A stretch of DNA of 64,000 nucleotides from JBMOKU01 sp049324315 (GTDB lineage: Bacteria > Bacillota > Clostridia > Peptostreptococcales > Thermotaleaceae): contig JBMOKU010000057.1 in NCBI GenBank assembly GCA_049324315.1, positions 124,001 through 188,000 on the forward strand, in the 5' to 3' direction. Made by a program: the position numbers and the translations under genes. The notes under the pieces are model-generated. The model made no database searches and had not been told where the DNA came from. It saw nothing but the letters and a program-made list of their open reading frames with translations. Below, one piece after another: positions 44,913 through 53,897 of this stretch; positions within the stretch are counted from its first letter, which is position 1; each line of letters begins with the position of its first letter.

Positions 44913-46535
44913 ATGGAAGAAAAGTACGCTAATGATATGATTGTAGATGCCAAATATAGTAAGCAAATTATTGAAGAGTATAAAGATAATCCATTAATTG
45001 AAGCGTTACCTTATATTTTATCAAATAATGAGATAAAGATTAAAATGCAGTATTATCCATACTATGACGTTAAAGAAAAACTCTTACCTACTGAGTTGCG
45101 TCTACACTGTGTAAATAAACTTAAAGATTTAATTATACCTATGAATGCTCATTTCGAAGTCGAACATAGAATATCTAGATTAATAAGGCATGGCTATATA
45201 AATCGTCATCCATTAAAGCCAGATCATACAGAATTAATAAATTCTATTTCTCAAGCTGTCTCATTAAAAGACATCAGGTATATAGAGCGTATAAGACCAA
45301 AAATATCATCAGCATCAGCCTTCACTATAATAGGTATAAGTGGAATTGGAAAGACAACGATGATTGAACGGATACTTCAAATGTATCCTCATATTATTCG
45401 ACATACTGATTATAAAGGGCATAAGTTTTTGTTAAATCAAATAACTTACTTAAAGCTCGAATGCCCCTTTGACGGTTCAGTTAAGGGTCTTTGTTTCAAT
45501 TTCTTCCAAGCCATTGATCAGCTAATGGGAACAAATTATTACACGCAATACAGTACCCGAAGTTGTACTACTGATCAAATGATACCATTAATGGCACAGA
45601 TAGCATGCTTATATCAGGTTGGTGTATTAGTAATTGATGAAATTCAGAATTTAAGTGAGGCGAAAAGTGGAGGCGCTAGTAAAATGCTACGTTTCTTTGT
45701 ACAACTTATTAATTCAATCAATGTTCCAGTAATACTAATCGGTACGCCAAAAGCTATGAGACTATTTACGGACGAATTTAGGTATGGAAGACGTGGGAGT
45801 GGACAACAGGGGGATTTTATATGGAAAAGGATGGAAAATGATAAGTGTTGGTATATGTTTATGGAAGAACTATGGAAATATCAATGGCTACATAATGAGT
45901 GTCAATTAACAGACGAAATTCGGAATGTGATGTATGAAGAGTCACAGGGAATTACAGATATTGCAATTAAGCTATATATGATGACGCAATGGCGTGCAAT
46001 TGAAAGAAAAATGAACGTAATCAAACCTAGTTTAATTAGATCAGTTGCAAAAGATCATTTAAAGTTAGTAAGCCATGCACTAAATGCACTAAAATCAGGT
46101 AATAAAAAGCGCATTGAGAGTATTGAAGACATATCTTTTCCAAATGCTATTTATGGCGAATTCGAGATGAATGCGAATAAGGATTATGTTGAGCAATTAA
46201 AAGTCCAAAATATATTTCAGGAGAAAAAAGAAAAGAAATTAACTGAAACTATTGTTGAATGGCTTATAGAAGCTGGAATATCCACTGAACTTAGTATTAA
46301 TGTTGCTAACGACATTATAAATGCACATGGTACAAATTCAGACTTAAAAACGCTAAGGAAAGAAGCTTTTGTGTTGGCGATGCAATATGATCAACGAAAT
46401 ATAGATATAGCTAAGTGTGCTGAAAAAGAAAAGCTACATAAAGATACTACTAATAAAAACAAAACAAAGTATAATTCAACATCAGACGCATTTGACGTGA
46501 AAGCGCATATAAAACCTGCTGATGAATTATTATAA
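44913..46535 (+). CDS. tnsC: TnsC AAA+ regulator ATPase
   Basis: TnsC couples target selection to the TnsAB transposase and enforces target immunity. The 540-residue protein has Walker A FTIIGISGIGKTTMIE (about residue 140) and Walker B GVLVIDEIQNLSEAK (about 238), then VILIGTPKAMRLF as sensor region. The C-terminal 150 residues are charged and may contact TnsA/B. ATG 44913 lies 6 bases after GAGG; an in-frame GTG at 44883 overlaps tnsB. It is the last tns gene and reads toward the right end of the element. Confidence 0.93.
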   Translation: MEEKYANDMIVDAKYSKQIIEEYKDNPLIEALPYILSNNEIKIKMQYYPYYDVKEKLLPTELRLHCVNKLKDLIIPMNAHFEVEHRISRLIRHGYINRHPLKPDHTELINSISQAVSLKDIRYIERIRPKISSASAFTIIGISGIGKTTMIERILQMYPHIIRHTDYKGHKFLLNQITYLKLECPFDGSVKGLCFNFFQAIDQLMGTNYYTQYSTRSCTTDQMIPLMAQIACLYQVGVLVIDEIQNLSEAKSGGASKMLRFFVQLINSINVPVILIGTPKAMRLFTDEFRYGRRGSGQQGDFIWKRMENDKCWYMFMEELWKYQWLHNECQLTDEIRNVMYEESQGITDIAIKLYMMTQWRAIERKMNVIKPSLIRSVAKDHLKLVSHALNALKSGNKKRIESIEDISFPNAIYGEFEMNANKDYVEQLKVQNIFQEKKEKKLTETIVEWLIEAGISTELSINVANDIINAHGTNSDLKTLRKEAFVLAMQYDQRNIDIAKCAEKEKLHKDTTNKNKTKYNSTSDAFDVKAHIKPADELL

Positions 46536-46617
46536 AGAGAGTGTGTACGCAATATTTTGGAAATTTGTCTAGTTACAAACATGTATCACTCCATTGATTG
46601 TTAAAACATACAAAGTT

Positions 46618-46680
46618 CTGAAGCCTTCCAAGGTAGGATTTATCCCTGTATCTTACCGTGAAAGCCTTCAGATTTTTTAT
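46618..46680 (+). terminator. Terminator of the tns operon
   Basis: CTGAAGCCTTCCAAGGTAGG folds against the segment ending GAAAGCCTTCAG with a few mismatches, followed by ATTTTTTAT. It is 80 bases after tnsC and stops outward transcription before the right end. Confidence 0.75.
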
Positions 46681-46830
46681 ATACTGAAAAAGAGTCAAAT
46701 GAGAAACGTACCTACCAAATTCTTTAAGTCTCATTATGATGCAGGAGGTTGCTTGCAGACTATGGTAGTTGATACCAAAGAATTTACAAATTTGTATATT
46801 TATAAGTAAAGAGATGGTGAAATTTTTCGA

Positions 46831-46978
46831 TGGTATTCAACTTTATTATTAATATAAATCAAGTTTTAAGGAAAAAGTCGTAATTAGTATTTGACTTTTT
46901 TATTAATAACAAATAGAAATTTATAAATAAACTGCGTTTGAAGGGGCTGCGAATATACAACTTTATTATGAAAGAACA
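46831..46978 (-). repeat. Right-end TnsB binding repeats (three)
   Basis: Inverse copies of the left-end core lie at 46,831-46,849 (17 of 19 match), 46,885-46,903 (about 15 of 19) and 46,951-46,969 (16 of 19). The last is followed by GAAAGAACA, ending the element at 46,978. The spacing is wider than at the left end. Confidence 0.85.
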
Positions 46979-46983
46979 TTTGC
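46979..46983. repeat. Right target-site duplication (TTTGC)
   Basis: An exact copy of 16,448-16,452, directly after the ACA terminus. Confidence 0.92.
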
Positions 46984-47040
46984 TATCGAGAAAGCTTAGC
47001 CCGTGTGGAGACGTATGAAGAGGTTGTAAAGATTAGCTAA
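46984..47040 (+). pseudogene. nrdD: Displaced native 3' end of nrdD
   Basis: Joining codon 691 of nrdD through the TTTGC duplication to this segment keeps the frame open for 18 more codons (YRESLARVETYEEVVKIS) and a TAA. This is the C-terminus that nrdD had before the transposon inserted. It has no start of its own and is now non-functional sequence. Confidence 0.88.
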
Positions 47041-47101
47041 ACAACTCCGTTCCACTAAGAATAGAAATATGATACTTAAAATATTTGGAATATAATATGT
47101 A

Positions 47102-47123
47102 GGGAACGCCCTCTGTGGCGTTC
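47102..47123. repeat. GTAGGGAACG-type palindrome
   Basis: GGAACGCC / GGCGTTCC arms around CTCTGT, preceded by GTA. It belongs to the same loose repeat family seen at 3,791 and 58,511. Confidence 0.5.
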
Positions 47124-47131
47124 CGTCCAAG

Positions 47132-47172
47132 AGGTAGATTGACAATGATATGTTGTCGATCTACCTTTTTTT
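47132..47172 (+). terminator. Original nrdD terminator, now stranded
   Basis: AGGTAGATTGACAA / TTGTCGATCTACCT form a 14-bp stem with a 7-base loop and seven Ts. It would have ended nrdD before the insertion and now only protects the mtl operon from read-through. Confidence 0.85.
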
Positions 47173-47260
47173 CGTACTGTATATGACAAAGGGCGAAATA
47201 TACAGTATACATTTAAGACGGTGAATTAGCGTAACGAAGCATATTGCTTTTTTCAGAATA

Positions 47261-47283
47261 ATGTCACTTATTCATAGTGACAT
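47261..47283 (+). promoter_or_regulatory. Candidate MtlR operator
   Basis: ATGTCACT and AGTGACAT form perfect 8-bp arms around TATTCAT, centred about 65 bases before the predicted start of transcription. This placement suits the activator MtlR encoded in the operon. Binding is inferred. Confidence 0.4.
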
Positions 47284-47300
47284 AACTCTATATCTTGTTC

Positions 47301-47329
47301 TTGTATCGTCAAGGGGGTATCTCTATAAT
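47301..47329 (+). promoter_or_regulatory. Promoter of the mtl operon
   Basis: TTGTAT (47,301-47,306), 17-base spacer, TATAAT (47,324-47,329). A weak -35 fits an activated promoter. An imperfect palindrome (GTACTGTATAT / ATATACAGTA) lies further upstream at 47,174-47,210. Confidence 0.55.
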
Positions 47330-47406
47330 GAGTGTAATACTTAAGTAGTTTTATTAATGACATGTCATGATCGAAAGTGACAAAATTAAATAGGAGGGAT
47401 TATTGT

Positions 47407-48840
47407 ATGGCAACGGAATCATTTAGTGCGAAAAAATCAACACAAGGCGTACAAAAATTCGGTCGGTTTTTAAGCGGTATGGTTATGCCTAATATTGGTG
47501 CATTCATAGCGTGGGGACTTATCACAGCACTTTTTATTGGACCAGGATGGTTGCCGAATGAGACATTATCACAATTAGTTGGACCAATGCTGAAGGCATT
47601 TATACCGGTTTTAATTGGTTATACAGGTGGTAGGGCCGTGGGAGGACAGCGGGGTGCTGTTGTCGGTGCTGTAGCTACCTTTGGTGTTATGCTGGGAGCC
47701 GGCGGAGCTGCGAATCTTAATGATGGGACACCGATGTTTTTGGGTGCCATGATTGCTGGACCTCTGGGAGGACTTGCTGTTAAACATGTTGAAAAAGCAT
47801 TGGATGGAAAAGTAAAAGCAGGTTTTGAAATGCTAGTCAACAACTTCTCCGACGGTATCATTGGTATGATTATGGCCTGTATAGGTCTTGTGGCGATTGG
47901 GCCTGTTGTAGAAGCAGGAACCGTGGCTTTTGGTAACGGCGTTAAGGCCATTGTTGAAGCAGGATTTTTACCACTGGCAAGTGTATTTATTGAACCAGCT
48001 AAAATATTATTTTTGAATAATGCAATCAATCATGGGGTTTTAACTCCATTAGGTGCTGAACAGGTAGCCGAGATGGGCAAATCTATTTTCTTCATGCTGG
48101 AATCAAATCCAGGACCTGGACTTGGAATATTATTAGCCTATTTTATGTTTTCAAAAGGGATGGCAAAGCAATCTGCGCCAACTGCGATTATCATCCATTT
48201 CTTAGGTGGTATCCATGAAATTTACTTCCCATACATTTTAATGAATCCTATCTTAGTACTTGCAGTTATTGCAGGAGGAATGTCAGGGGTTCTAACATTC
48301 AGCATTTTAGGTGCAGGGTTGGTTGGGCCACCAGCACCAGGTAGTATATTTGCCTACATCATGATGACACCAAAAGGTGGATTCTTCTCTGTATTTGCCG
48401 GCGTTATCATATCCTGTGTAGTGAGCTTCCTTGTTGCTTCCTTCTTCATTAAAAGATCTCCTGAAGCTGGAGAGGACAACGCTTTAGAAGAAGCTAAGGA
48501 AAAAGTTCAAATGTTGAAAGGAAAAAAAGCAGAGAATAAAGAAGTAAAAGCTAATGCTGAATTATCAAAAGTTCGTAAGATTGTTGTGGCCTGTGATGCC
48601 GGGATGGGCTCCAGTGCTATGGGTGCTACGACGTTAAGGAATAAAGTTAAAAAAGCAGGCCTTAGCATTGAGGTAGTCAATACAGCTATTGAAGACATCC
48701 CAGAGGATGCGGACCTTGTCATTACCCATGAAAGTTTGACACAAAGGGCTAAAGGAAAGGTACCGAACGCACAGCATATGTCTATACAAAATTTTGTTGA
48801 CGGAAAACAATATGATGAACTCGTTCAGCGGTTAAAATAA
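47407..48840 (+). CDS. mtlA: Mannitol-type PTS enzyme IICB, copy 1
   Basis: This permease imports and phosphorylates mannitol (or a close polyol). The 477-residue protein has a membrane IIC domain (about 1-340) opening FGRFLSGMVMPNIGAFIAWG and including NNAINHGVLTPLG and FGGIHEIYFPY-type motifs (here FLGGIHEIYFPY). A IIB domain follows with the phospho-cysteine in VACDAGMGSSAMGA (about residue 396). There is no IIA domain, unlike the paralogue at 51,018. ATG 47407 follows AGGAGGG; earlier in-frame sequence is leader. It is first in a seven-gene PTS operon. Confidence 0.9.
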   Translation: MATESFSAKKSTQGVQKFGRFLSGMVMPNIGAFIAWGLITALFIGPGWLPNETLSQLVGPMLKAFIPVLIGYTGGRAVGGQRGAVVGAVATFGVMLGAGGAANLNDGTPMFLGAMIAGPLGGLAVKHVEKALDGKVKAGFEMLVNNFSDGIIGMIMACIGLVAIGPVVEAGTVAFGNGVKAIVEAGFLPLASVFIEPAKILFLNNAINHGVLTPLGAEQVAEMGKSIFFMLESNPGPGLGILLAYFMFSKGMAKQSAPTAIIIHFLGGIHEIYFPYILMNPILVLAVIAGGMSGVLTFSILGAGLVGPPAPGSIFAYIMMTPKGGFFSVFAGVIISCVVSFLVASFFIKRSPEAGEDNALEEAKEKVQMLKGKKAENKEVKANAELSKVRKIVVACDAGMGSSAMGATTLRNKVKKAGLSIEVVNTAIEDIPEDADLVITHESLTQRAKGKVPNAQHMSIQNFVDGKQYDELVQRLK

Positions 48841-48878
48841 TATAGTGATGCACACTATTTGAAAGGCAGCTGATTCTG

Positions 48879-50990
48879 ATGAATATCAGTTCCCGTACAA
48901 AACAAATCATACAAATCTTGTGTCAGCAAAAAGACTACACAACCGTTGAGACCATTGGAAACCAGTTGGATGTCAGTTCCCGTACCATTCTACGGGAACT
49001 GCCTTCCGTCGAAAAATGGTTGTCTGCCAATGGCTTTGAGCTGGAAACAAAAAAGGGGACAGGCGTTCGATTAAACGAAGGGGAAAAAGAGAGAAAAGAA
49101 ATCCTCCACTTATTGAATAGTGAAAAGGTCGAAAAGAGCTTTACGCCTGAAGAAAGACAAAACATCATGCTCGGTGAACTGCTGCTAAACAATGAAATAA
49201 CAAAACTATATTATTTTACGCGGATGTTTCATGTATCAGAAAGTACGTTAAGCCATGATCTGGATAGAATTGAAGAACGATTGGTAAAGTACCAGCTAAA
49301 GCTAATCCGTAAGCCAGGGTTAGGTGTTTATATAAGAGGGAAAGAAAAGGATATTCGGCGGGCTGTCACAGACATATTTTATGAGGATATGGGACAAACA
49401 GAAATATTAAATCTGATTGGCAGCAAGGTAAGAGGCGATTCTCGGAAGAGTCGTTGGACAAATAATCTTATGAAGAATCCCATCTATGATTTTATGGATG
49501 CTAAGATTATTGCTGAATTAGAAGCTCTTATCAGAGAGATAGAAAAGCAATTGGGCTATCAGCTTGCAGATGATGCATATGCTGCACTTATTGTGCACTT
49601 AGCCATTGCATTTCAACGTATTCGAAACGATGAGAAGATCAGCATGGATACGCAGATACTGCAGCAGCTTAAGAATACAAAGGAATTTGCCATTGCTTCG
49701 GGTTTGGCAAAAACTATGGAAAGTGCATTTGGAATCGAAATTCCTCCCGCTGAAATTGGTTATATAACCATGCATTTAAAGGGCTCCAAAGGAAGACGTG
49801 TATTGAATACAGATGAAGTTTCCATGACAGAAGATTTTAAGCTAATTAGGCTTGCAAAGAAAATGATACGTGTTGCTGAGCTAGAAACCGGATGTTATCT
49901 AGAGGAGAATGAGAAGCTCCTTATTGGTTTGGTTCAGCATTTAGGACCGGCGATTAACCGAATAAAGTTAAACTTAGATATCCGAAATCCATTGTTAAAG
50001 CAAATAAGGGAATTCTACCCCGATTTATTTGATGTAGCGAAAAAGTGTTCTCAGATCATTGAAGACCAAGAGTCCATCAAGGTACCTGAGTCTGAGATTG
50101 CATACATTGCAATGCACTTAGGCGCCGTCGTGGAGCAGAAAAAGAGAAGGAATCAAACAAGGTTTAGAATAGCAGTCGCATGTACCAGTGGTATTGGGGC
50201 GTCTAGACTGCTATCAAGCAGAATTGAGAAGGAGTTTAGCAATTTAGATATTGTCGATTTAATCTCCATCATTGACATTCATGAAGAGAATCTCATGGAA
50301 AAGGGGATTGACTTTATTGTTGCCACTACATCCATTCCAGAATGTGAGTTCCCATTTGTTGTGGTGAACCCACTGCTTCCATCGGAGGATCAGAAGAAAC
50401 TGGAATCATTCATCAATCACTTGCAGCTTGGAAAAAGAGAAAAAAGAATCTCGAAGGAAACGGGCATGTTATTAAAAGAGAAGTTCGAGATGTTGAACAT
50501 ATGTAATCAAAAAATATTACAGACGCTAGAATACTTTAAATTACTAGAGGATCTTCCTGTTAAAGATGTAGATTCTTTGATTCAAGAGGTGTGCACACAG
50601 ATTGTAGAGGGTGAACAGAAGCAAGCACAACTAGCTGCAGATTTAAAGAATCGAGAGAAACAGGGAAGTACACTGCTTGAACAAAAAGAGATTATGCTTT
50701 TACACTGCAGAACGAAAACCATTGAAGAAATACATTTTGCTGTGTTTCGTCCTCAGGAGCCCTTCCATATTAAAGGAATGGACGGAAGCACCAAAAGCGT
50801 TCAAGCAGGAACGATCATGCTGGCGCCATATAATATAGAGAAAATTGGTCTTGAGGTATTAAGTGAAATTACGAAGGTGCTTATTGAAAATGATTATTTT
50901 TCAACAGCGATTCTATCAGGAACGAAAGAAGATATTTTTAATAGACTTAGCTTTATTTTGGGACAGTTCTATCAGCAGAAAATGATGTAG
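48879..50990 (+). CDS. mtlR: MtlR-type PRD transcriptional activator
   Basis: MtlR activates mannitol operons and is tuned by PTS phosphorylation. The 703-residue protein has two N-terminal HTH domains (about 5-60 and 85-150: VSESTLSHDLDRIEERL), two PRD domains (about 190-290 and 305-405, with conserved His in LIVHLAIAFQR and YITMHLKG), a IIB-like domain with IAVACTSGIGASRLLSSRI (about 433), and a C-terminal IIA-like domain from about 550 (IMLLHCRTKTIEEIHFAVF). All parts appear intact. It lies between two mtlA paralogues. Confidence 0.88.
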   Translation: MNISSRTKQIIQILCQQKDYTTVETIGNQLDVSSRTILRELPSVEKWLSANGFELETKKGTGVRLNEGEKERKEILHLLNSEKVEKSFTPEERQNIMLGELLLNNEITKLYYFTRMFHVSESTLSHDLDRIEERLVKYQLKLIRKPGLGVYIRGKEKDIRRAVTDIFYEDMGQTEILNLIGSKVRGDSRKSRWTNNLMKNPIYDFMDAKIIAELEALIREIEKQLGYQLADDAYAALIVHLAIAFQRIRNDEKISMDTQILQQLKNTKEFAIASGLAKTMESAFGIEIPPAEIGYITMHLKGSKGRRVLNTDEVSMTEDFKLIRLAKKMIRVAELETGCYLEENEKLLIGLVQHLGPAINRIKLNLDIRNPLLKQIREFYPDLFDVAKKCSQIIEDQESIKVPESEIAYIAMHLGAVVEQKKRRNQTRFRIAVACTSGIGASRLLSSRIEKEFSNLDIVDLISIIDIHEENLMEKGIDFIVATTSIPECEFPFVVVNPLLPSEDQKKLESFINHLQLGKREKRISKETGMLLKEKFEMLNICNQKILQTLEYFKLLEDLPVKDVDSLIQEVCTQIVEGEQKQAQLAADLKNREKQGSTLLEQKEIMLLHCRTKTIEEIHFAVFRPQEPFHIKGMDGSTKSVQAGTIMLAPYNIEKIGLEVLSEITKVLIENDYFSTAILSGTKEDIFNRLSFILGQFYQQKMM

Positions 50991-51017
50991 ATAAGAGAAT
51001 AGAAGGAGGAGCTTTTC

Positions 51018-52916
51018 ATGGCAACAGAGTCATTTAGTGCGAAAAAATCAACACAAAGCGTACAAAAATTTGGACGTTTTTTAAGTGGCATGGTTATGCC
51101 CAATATTGGTGCATTTATTGCATGGGGACTTATTACAGCTCTTTTTATAGGACCAGGATGGTTACCAAATGAAACATTGTCCCAATTGGTTGGTCCAATG
51201 CTTAAAGCATTATTACCGGTTTTAATTGGTTATACAGGCGGTAAAGCTGTAGGAGGACAGCGGGGTGCTGTTGTTGGTGCCGTAGCTACATTTGGAGTTA
51301 TGCTTGGGGCAGGCGGAACTGAAAACCTTGCCAATGCAACACCGATGTTCTTGGGAGCTATGATTGTTGGACCGATCGGCGGATGGGTTATCAAACATGT
51401 GGACCAAGGACTTAAAGGAAAAGTTCCAGCAGGTTTTGAAATGCTGGTTAACAACTTCTCAGATGGTATCGTAGGTATGATCTTGGCCTGTGTAGGTCTA
51501 GTGGCGATTGGCCCAATTGTAGAAGGCGCAACGGTAGCCTTTGGTAACGGCGTTAAAGCCATTGTTGAAGCGGGATATTTACCGCTGGCAAGCATCTTTA
51601 TCGAACCAGCTAAAATATTATTTTTGAATAATGCAATCAATCATGGGGTTTTAACACCTCTTGGAACGCAGCAGGTAGCAGAGATAGGTAAATCCATTTT
51701 CTTCATGCTGGAATCAAATCCAGGCCCGGGTCTTGGAATACTTTTAGCTTACGTGGTATTTGCTAAAGGCATGGCGAAACAGTCAGCACCAGGTGCGATT
51801 ATTATCCACTTCTTTGGTGGTATCCATGAAATTTACTTCCCATACATTTTAATGAATCCTATCTTAGTACTTGCAGCTATTGCAGGGGGTGTATCAGGGG
51901 TTTTGACATTCAGTATATTAGGTGCCGGATTGGTTGCACCACCAGCACCAGGCAGTATTTTCATGTATTTCCTGATGGCGCCAAAGGGTGGATTGTTTTC
52001 AGTATTAGCAGGTGTTATCGTATCCTGTGCAGTGAGCTTTGTTGTTGCTTCCTTCTTTATTAAAAGATCTCCGGAAGAAACAGGTGAAAGCGAATTAGAG
52101 GCAGCAAAGGAAAAAGTACAGATGTTGAAAGGGAAAAAAGAAACACCAAAACAGATAGATACCAATGTAGGACAAATGGATATTCGTAAGATTGTTGTAG
52201 CTTGTGATGCCGGGATGGGCTCCAGTGCAATGGGTGCCAGCATCCTTCGTAAAAAATTGGAAAGTAAGGGTGTAAATATTGAAGTTGTCAACGAAGCCAT
52301 TGATAATATTCCTCGAGATGCACAGATCGTTGTAACCCATGAGAATTTGACACCTAGAGCAAAACAGGCAGCACCCCAAGCGGAGCATATTTCATTAAAA
52401 GATTTCATCCAAACTCCCGTTTATGATCTTCTTTTGGAGAGATTTACGGGGACGAATACGACAGCGAAAGAGACTACGAATATGGAAGATCTTCCGGTAT
52501 TGCGCATAGAAAATGTCCGTCTTGGGTTAAAAAGTGTAAACAAAACAGAAGCAATAAAGATGGCAGGACGACTATTGGTGGAAAGCGGTTATGCCGGAGA
52601 AGATTATATTGACGCTATGATCCAGAGAGAAAATGATCTAACTACCTATATCGGTAATGGTATAGCTATACCCCATGGCGTGAGCAGCGCCAAAATGCAG
52701 ATTAAGAAAACAGGAATCTCTATATTGCAGTTTCCAGAAGGGGTAGATTTCGGAGAAGGGGTAGCCCATATCGTTGTTGGTATAGCGGGTGTGGGAAATG
52801 AGCATCTGACTATTTTATCAAACTTAGCTGAAATCATGGAAGATGAAGCAATTGCTGAAGAAATTAAAAAAACAACGGATGTTGAATACGTGTACCAGCT
52901 ATTTACAAAGAAATAG
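51018..52916 (+). CDS. mtlA: Mannitol-type PTS enzyme IICBA, copy 2
   Basis: A paralogue of copy 1, with the same opening (MATESFSAKKSTQ) and near-identical IIC segments, also close at the nucleotide level. It adds a fused IIA (MtlF-like) domain at about residues 490-632 whose phospho-histidine lies in NGIAIPHGVSSAK. The IIB cysteine is in VACDAGMGSSAMGA. It can pass phosphate from HPr to sugar by itself and may lend IIA to copy 1. ATG follows GAAGGAGGAG. The duplication flanks mtlR. Confidence 0.92.
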   Translation: MATESFSAKKSTQSVQKFGRFLSGMVMPNIGAFIAWGLITALFIGPGWLPNETLSQLVGPMLKALLPVLIGYTGGKAVGGQRGAVVGAVATFGVMLGAGGTENLANATPMFLGAMIVGPIGGWVIKHVDQGLKGKVPAGFEMLVNNFSDGIVGMILACVGLVAIGPIVEGATVAFGNGVKAIVEAGYLPLASIFIEPAKILFLNNAINHGVLTPLGTQQVAEIGKSIFFMLESNPGPGLGILLAYVVFAKGMAKQSAPGAIIIHFFGGIHEIYFPYILMNPILVLAAIAGGVSGVLTFSILGAGLVAPPAPGSIFMYFLMAPKGGLFSVLAGVIVSCAVSFVVASFFIKRSPEETGESELEAAKEKVQMLKGKKETPKQIDTNVGQMDIRKIVVACDAGMGSSAMGASILRKKLESKGVNIEVVNEAIDNIPRDAQIVVTHENLTPRAKQAAPQAEHISLKDFIQTPVYDLLLERFTGTNTTAKETTNMEDLPVLRIENVRLGLKSVNKTEAIKMAGRLLVESGYAGEDYIDAMIQRENDLTTYIGNGIAIPHGVSSAKMQIKKTGISILQFPEGVDFGEGVAHIVVGIAGVGNEHLTILSNLAEIMEDEAIAEEIKKTTDVEYVYQLFTKK

Positions 52917-52943
52917 TATGGTTTATGACAGAGGAGCGATAGT

Positions 52944-53879
52944 ATGATCATTACGGTTACGTTAAATCCTGCTGTGGACAAAACCATTATATTGGATAGG
53001 TTACAGGTGGGAAATGTCAATCGAATTCAACAAATTCGAGAGGATGCAGGTGGAAAAGGCATTAATGTCTCTAAAATGATTCGTAATCTGAATGGGGAAA
53101 CGCTGGCAACCGGATTTCTCGGTGGAAATACAGGGGCGTTCATCCGCGCAGAGTTGGATAAGATGGGGATTACCCATGACTTTGTTGAGATTGATGGAAA
53201 TACAAGAACGAACTTTAAGATTGTTGATACACAAAATCAAGCCTATACAGATATAAACGGCTCTGGTGAAGCCTTACCCCAATATGCCCTTGAGCAGCTG
53301 GAAAACAAGATGTATGGCCGCATGATGGAAAGTGATGTCATCATATTTTCAGGGAGTATACCCCAGAATGTGGATAAGAGCATCTATGCCAAGTGGATAA
53401 CCAAAGCCAAATTGAAAGGCGTCAAAACCGTCTTGGATGCGGACGGTGACATGCTGCGGGAAGGGATCACTGCAGGACCCTATATGATCAAACCGAATAT
53501 TCACGAACTGGAAAGGTTACTGGATAAAAAATTGGAAAATGTAGATGATGTAATCCGTGCTTCCAAGTGTCTGTTGGATTATGGCATAAGAATTATTGCC
53601 GTGTCCATGGGAGAGCAGGGCAGTGTATTCGTTACGAAGGAAAATATCATCATTGCGGAAGCCTTGAAGGTTGATGTGAAAAGTACAGTGGGTGCAGGGG
53701 ATTCCATGGTAGGGGCTCTGGCTTATGGAATCAGTCATAATATGGCGTTAGAGGATGCCATCACTTTGGCCATTGCTGCTGCTTCAGCTAGCATTTCCAA
53801 TGAGGGTACCATGATGGGCAGCTTAGAGCAGATAAATTACTGGAAAGAACAAGTAAAAATCAAATCAGTTGTGGACTAA
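52944..53879 (+). CDS. PfkB-family sugar-phosphate kinase (1-phosphofructokinase type)
   Basis: This ribokinase-fold kinase phosphorylates a hexose phosphate with ATP, probably fructose-1-phosphate or tagatose-6-phosphate. The 311-residue protein begins MIITVTLNPAVDKTI, the typical opening of the 1-PFK/LacC group. It has GGKGINVSKMIRNL (residues 36-49), KPNIHELERLL, and the C-terminal TVGAGDSMVGALAYG with the catalytic Asp. Position after the PTS genes suggests it feeds imported sugar into glycolysis. The exact substrate cannot be told by eye. Confidence 0.85.
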   Translation: MIITVTLNPAVDKTIILDRLQVGNVNRIQQIREDAGGKGINVSKMIRNLNGETLATGFLGGNTGAFIRAELDKMGITHDFVEIDGNTRTNFKIVDTQNQAYTDINGSGEALPQYALEQLENKMYGRMMESDVIIFSGSIPQNVDKSIYAKWITKAKLKGVKTVLDADGDMLREGITAGPYMIKPNIHELERLLDKKLENVDDVIRASKCLLDYGIRIIAVSMGEQGSVFVTKENIIIAEALKVDVKSTVGAGDSMVGALAYGISHNMALEDAITLAIAAASASISNEGTMMGSLEQINYWKEQVKIKSVVD

Positions 53880-53897
53880 TGGATGGAAGGTGAAAAT

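Larger units (their letters stand above)
16453..46978 (+). mobile_element. Tn7-like transposon carrying a defence island
   Basis: The element is 30,526 bp long. The ends are TGT (16,453) and ACA (46,978), inverted with respect to each other: 20 of the outermost 28 positions match between TGTGATTTCATAAAAGAG and the inverse of the right end, TGTTCTTTCATAATAAAG. A TTTGC duplication flanks it. Three TnsB-like repeats with the core ATAATAAAGTTG lie at each end. It encodes TnsD, TnsA, TnsB and TnsC at its right side. The remainder is cargo: CBASS, Wadjet, GHKL ATPase-nuclease, IS110, DUF262-HNH and an sce7726/sce7725/RES operon. It is more AT-rich than the host genes on both sides. Ends, duplication and the split nrdD all agree. 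Confidence 0.95.

Noticed and set aside
46594..46809. 71-codon ORF after tnsC
   Set aside because: No ribosome site, a TTG start, and its reading frame runs straight through the tns terminator hairpin.
16453..46978. CRISPR-associated transposon
   Set aside because: No cas gene, no repeat-spacer array, and TnsD is the long DNA-binding type rather than a short TniQ.
16453..46978. Prophage or integrative conjugative element
   Set aside because: No integrase, structural, relaxase or type IV secretion genes; ends and transposase are of Tn7 type.
51230..52408. Long minus-strand ORFs opposite mtlA copy 2
   Set aside because: Shadow frames created by codon bias of the real gene; a similar shadow occurs opposite copy 1.
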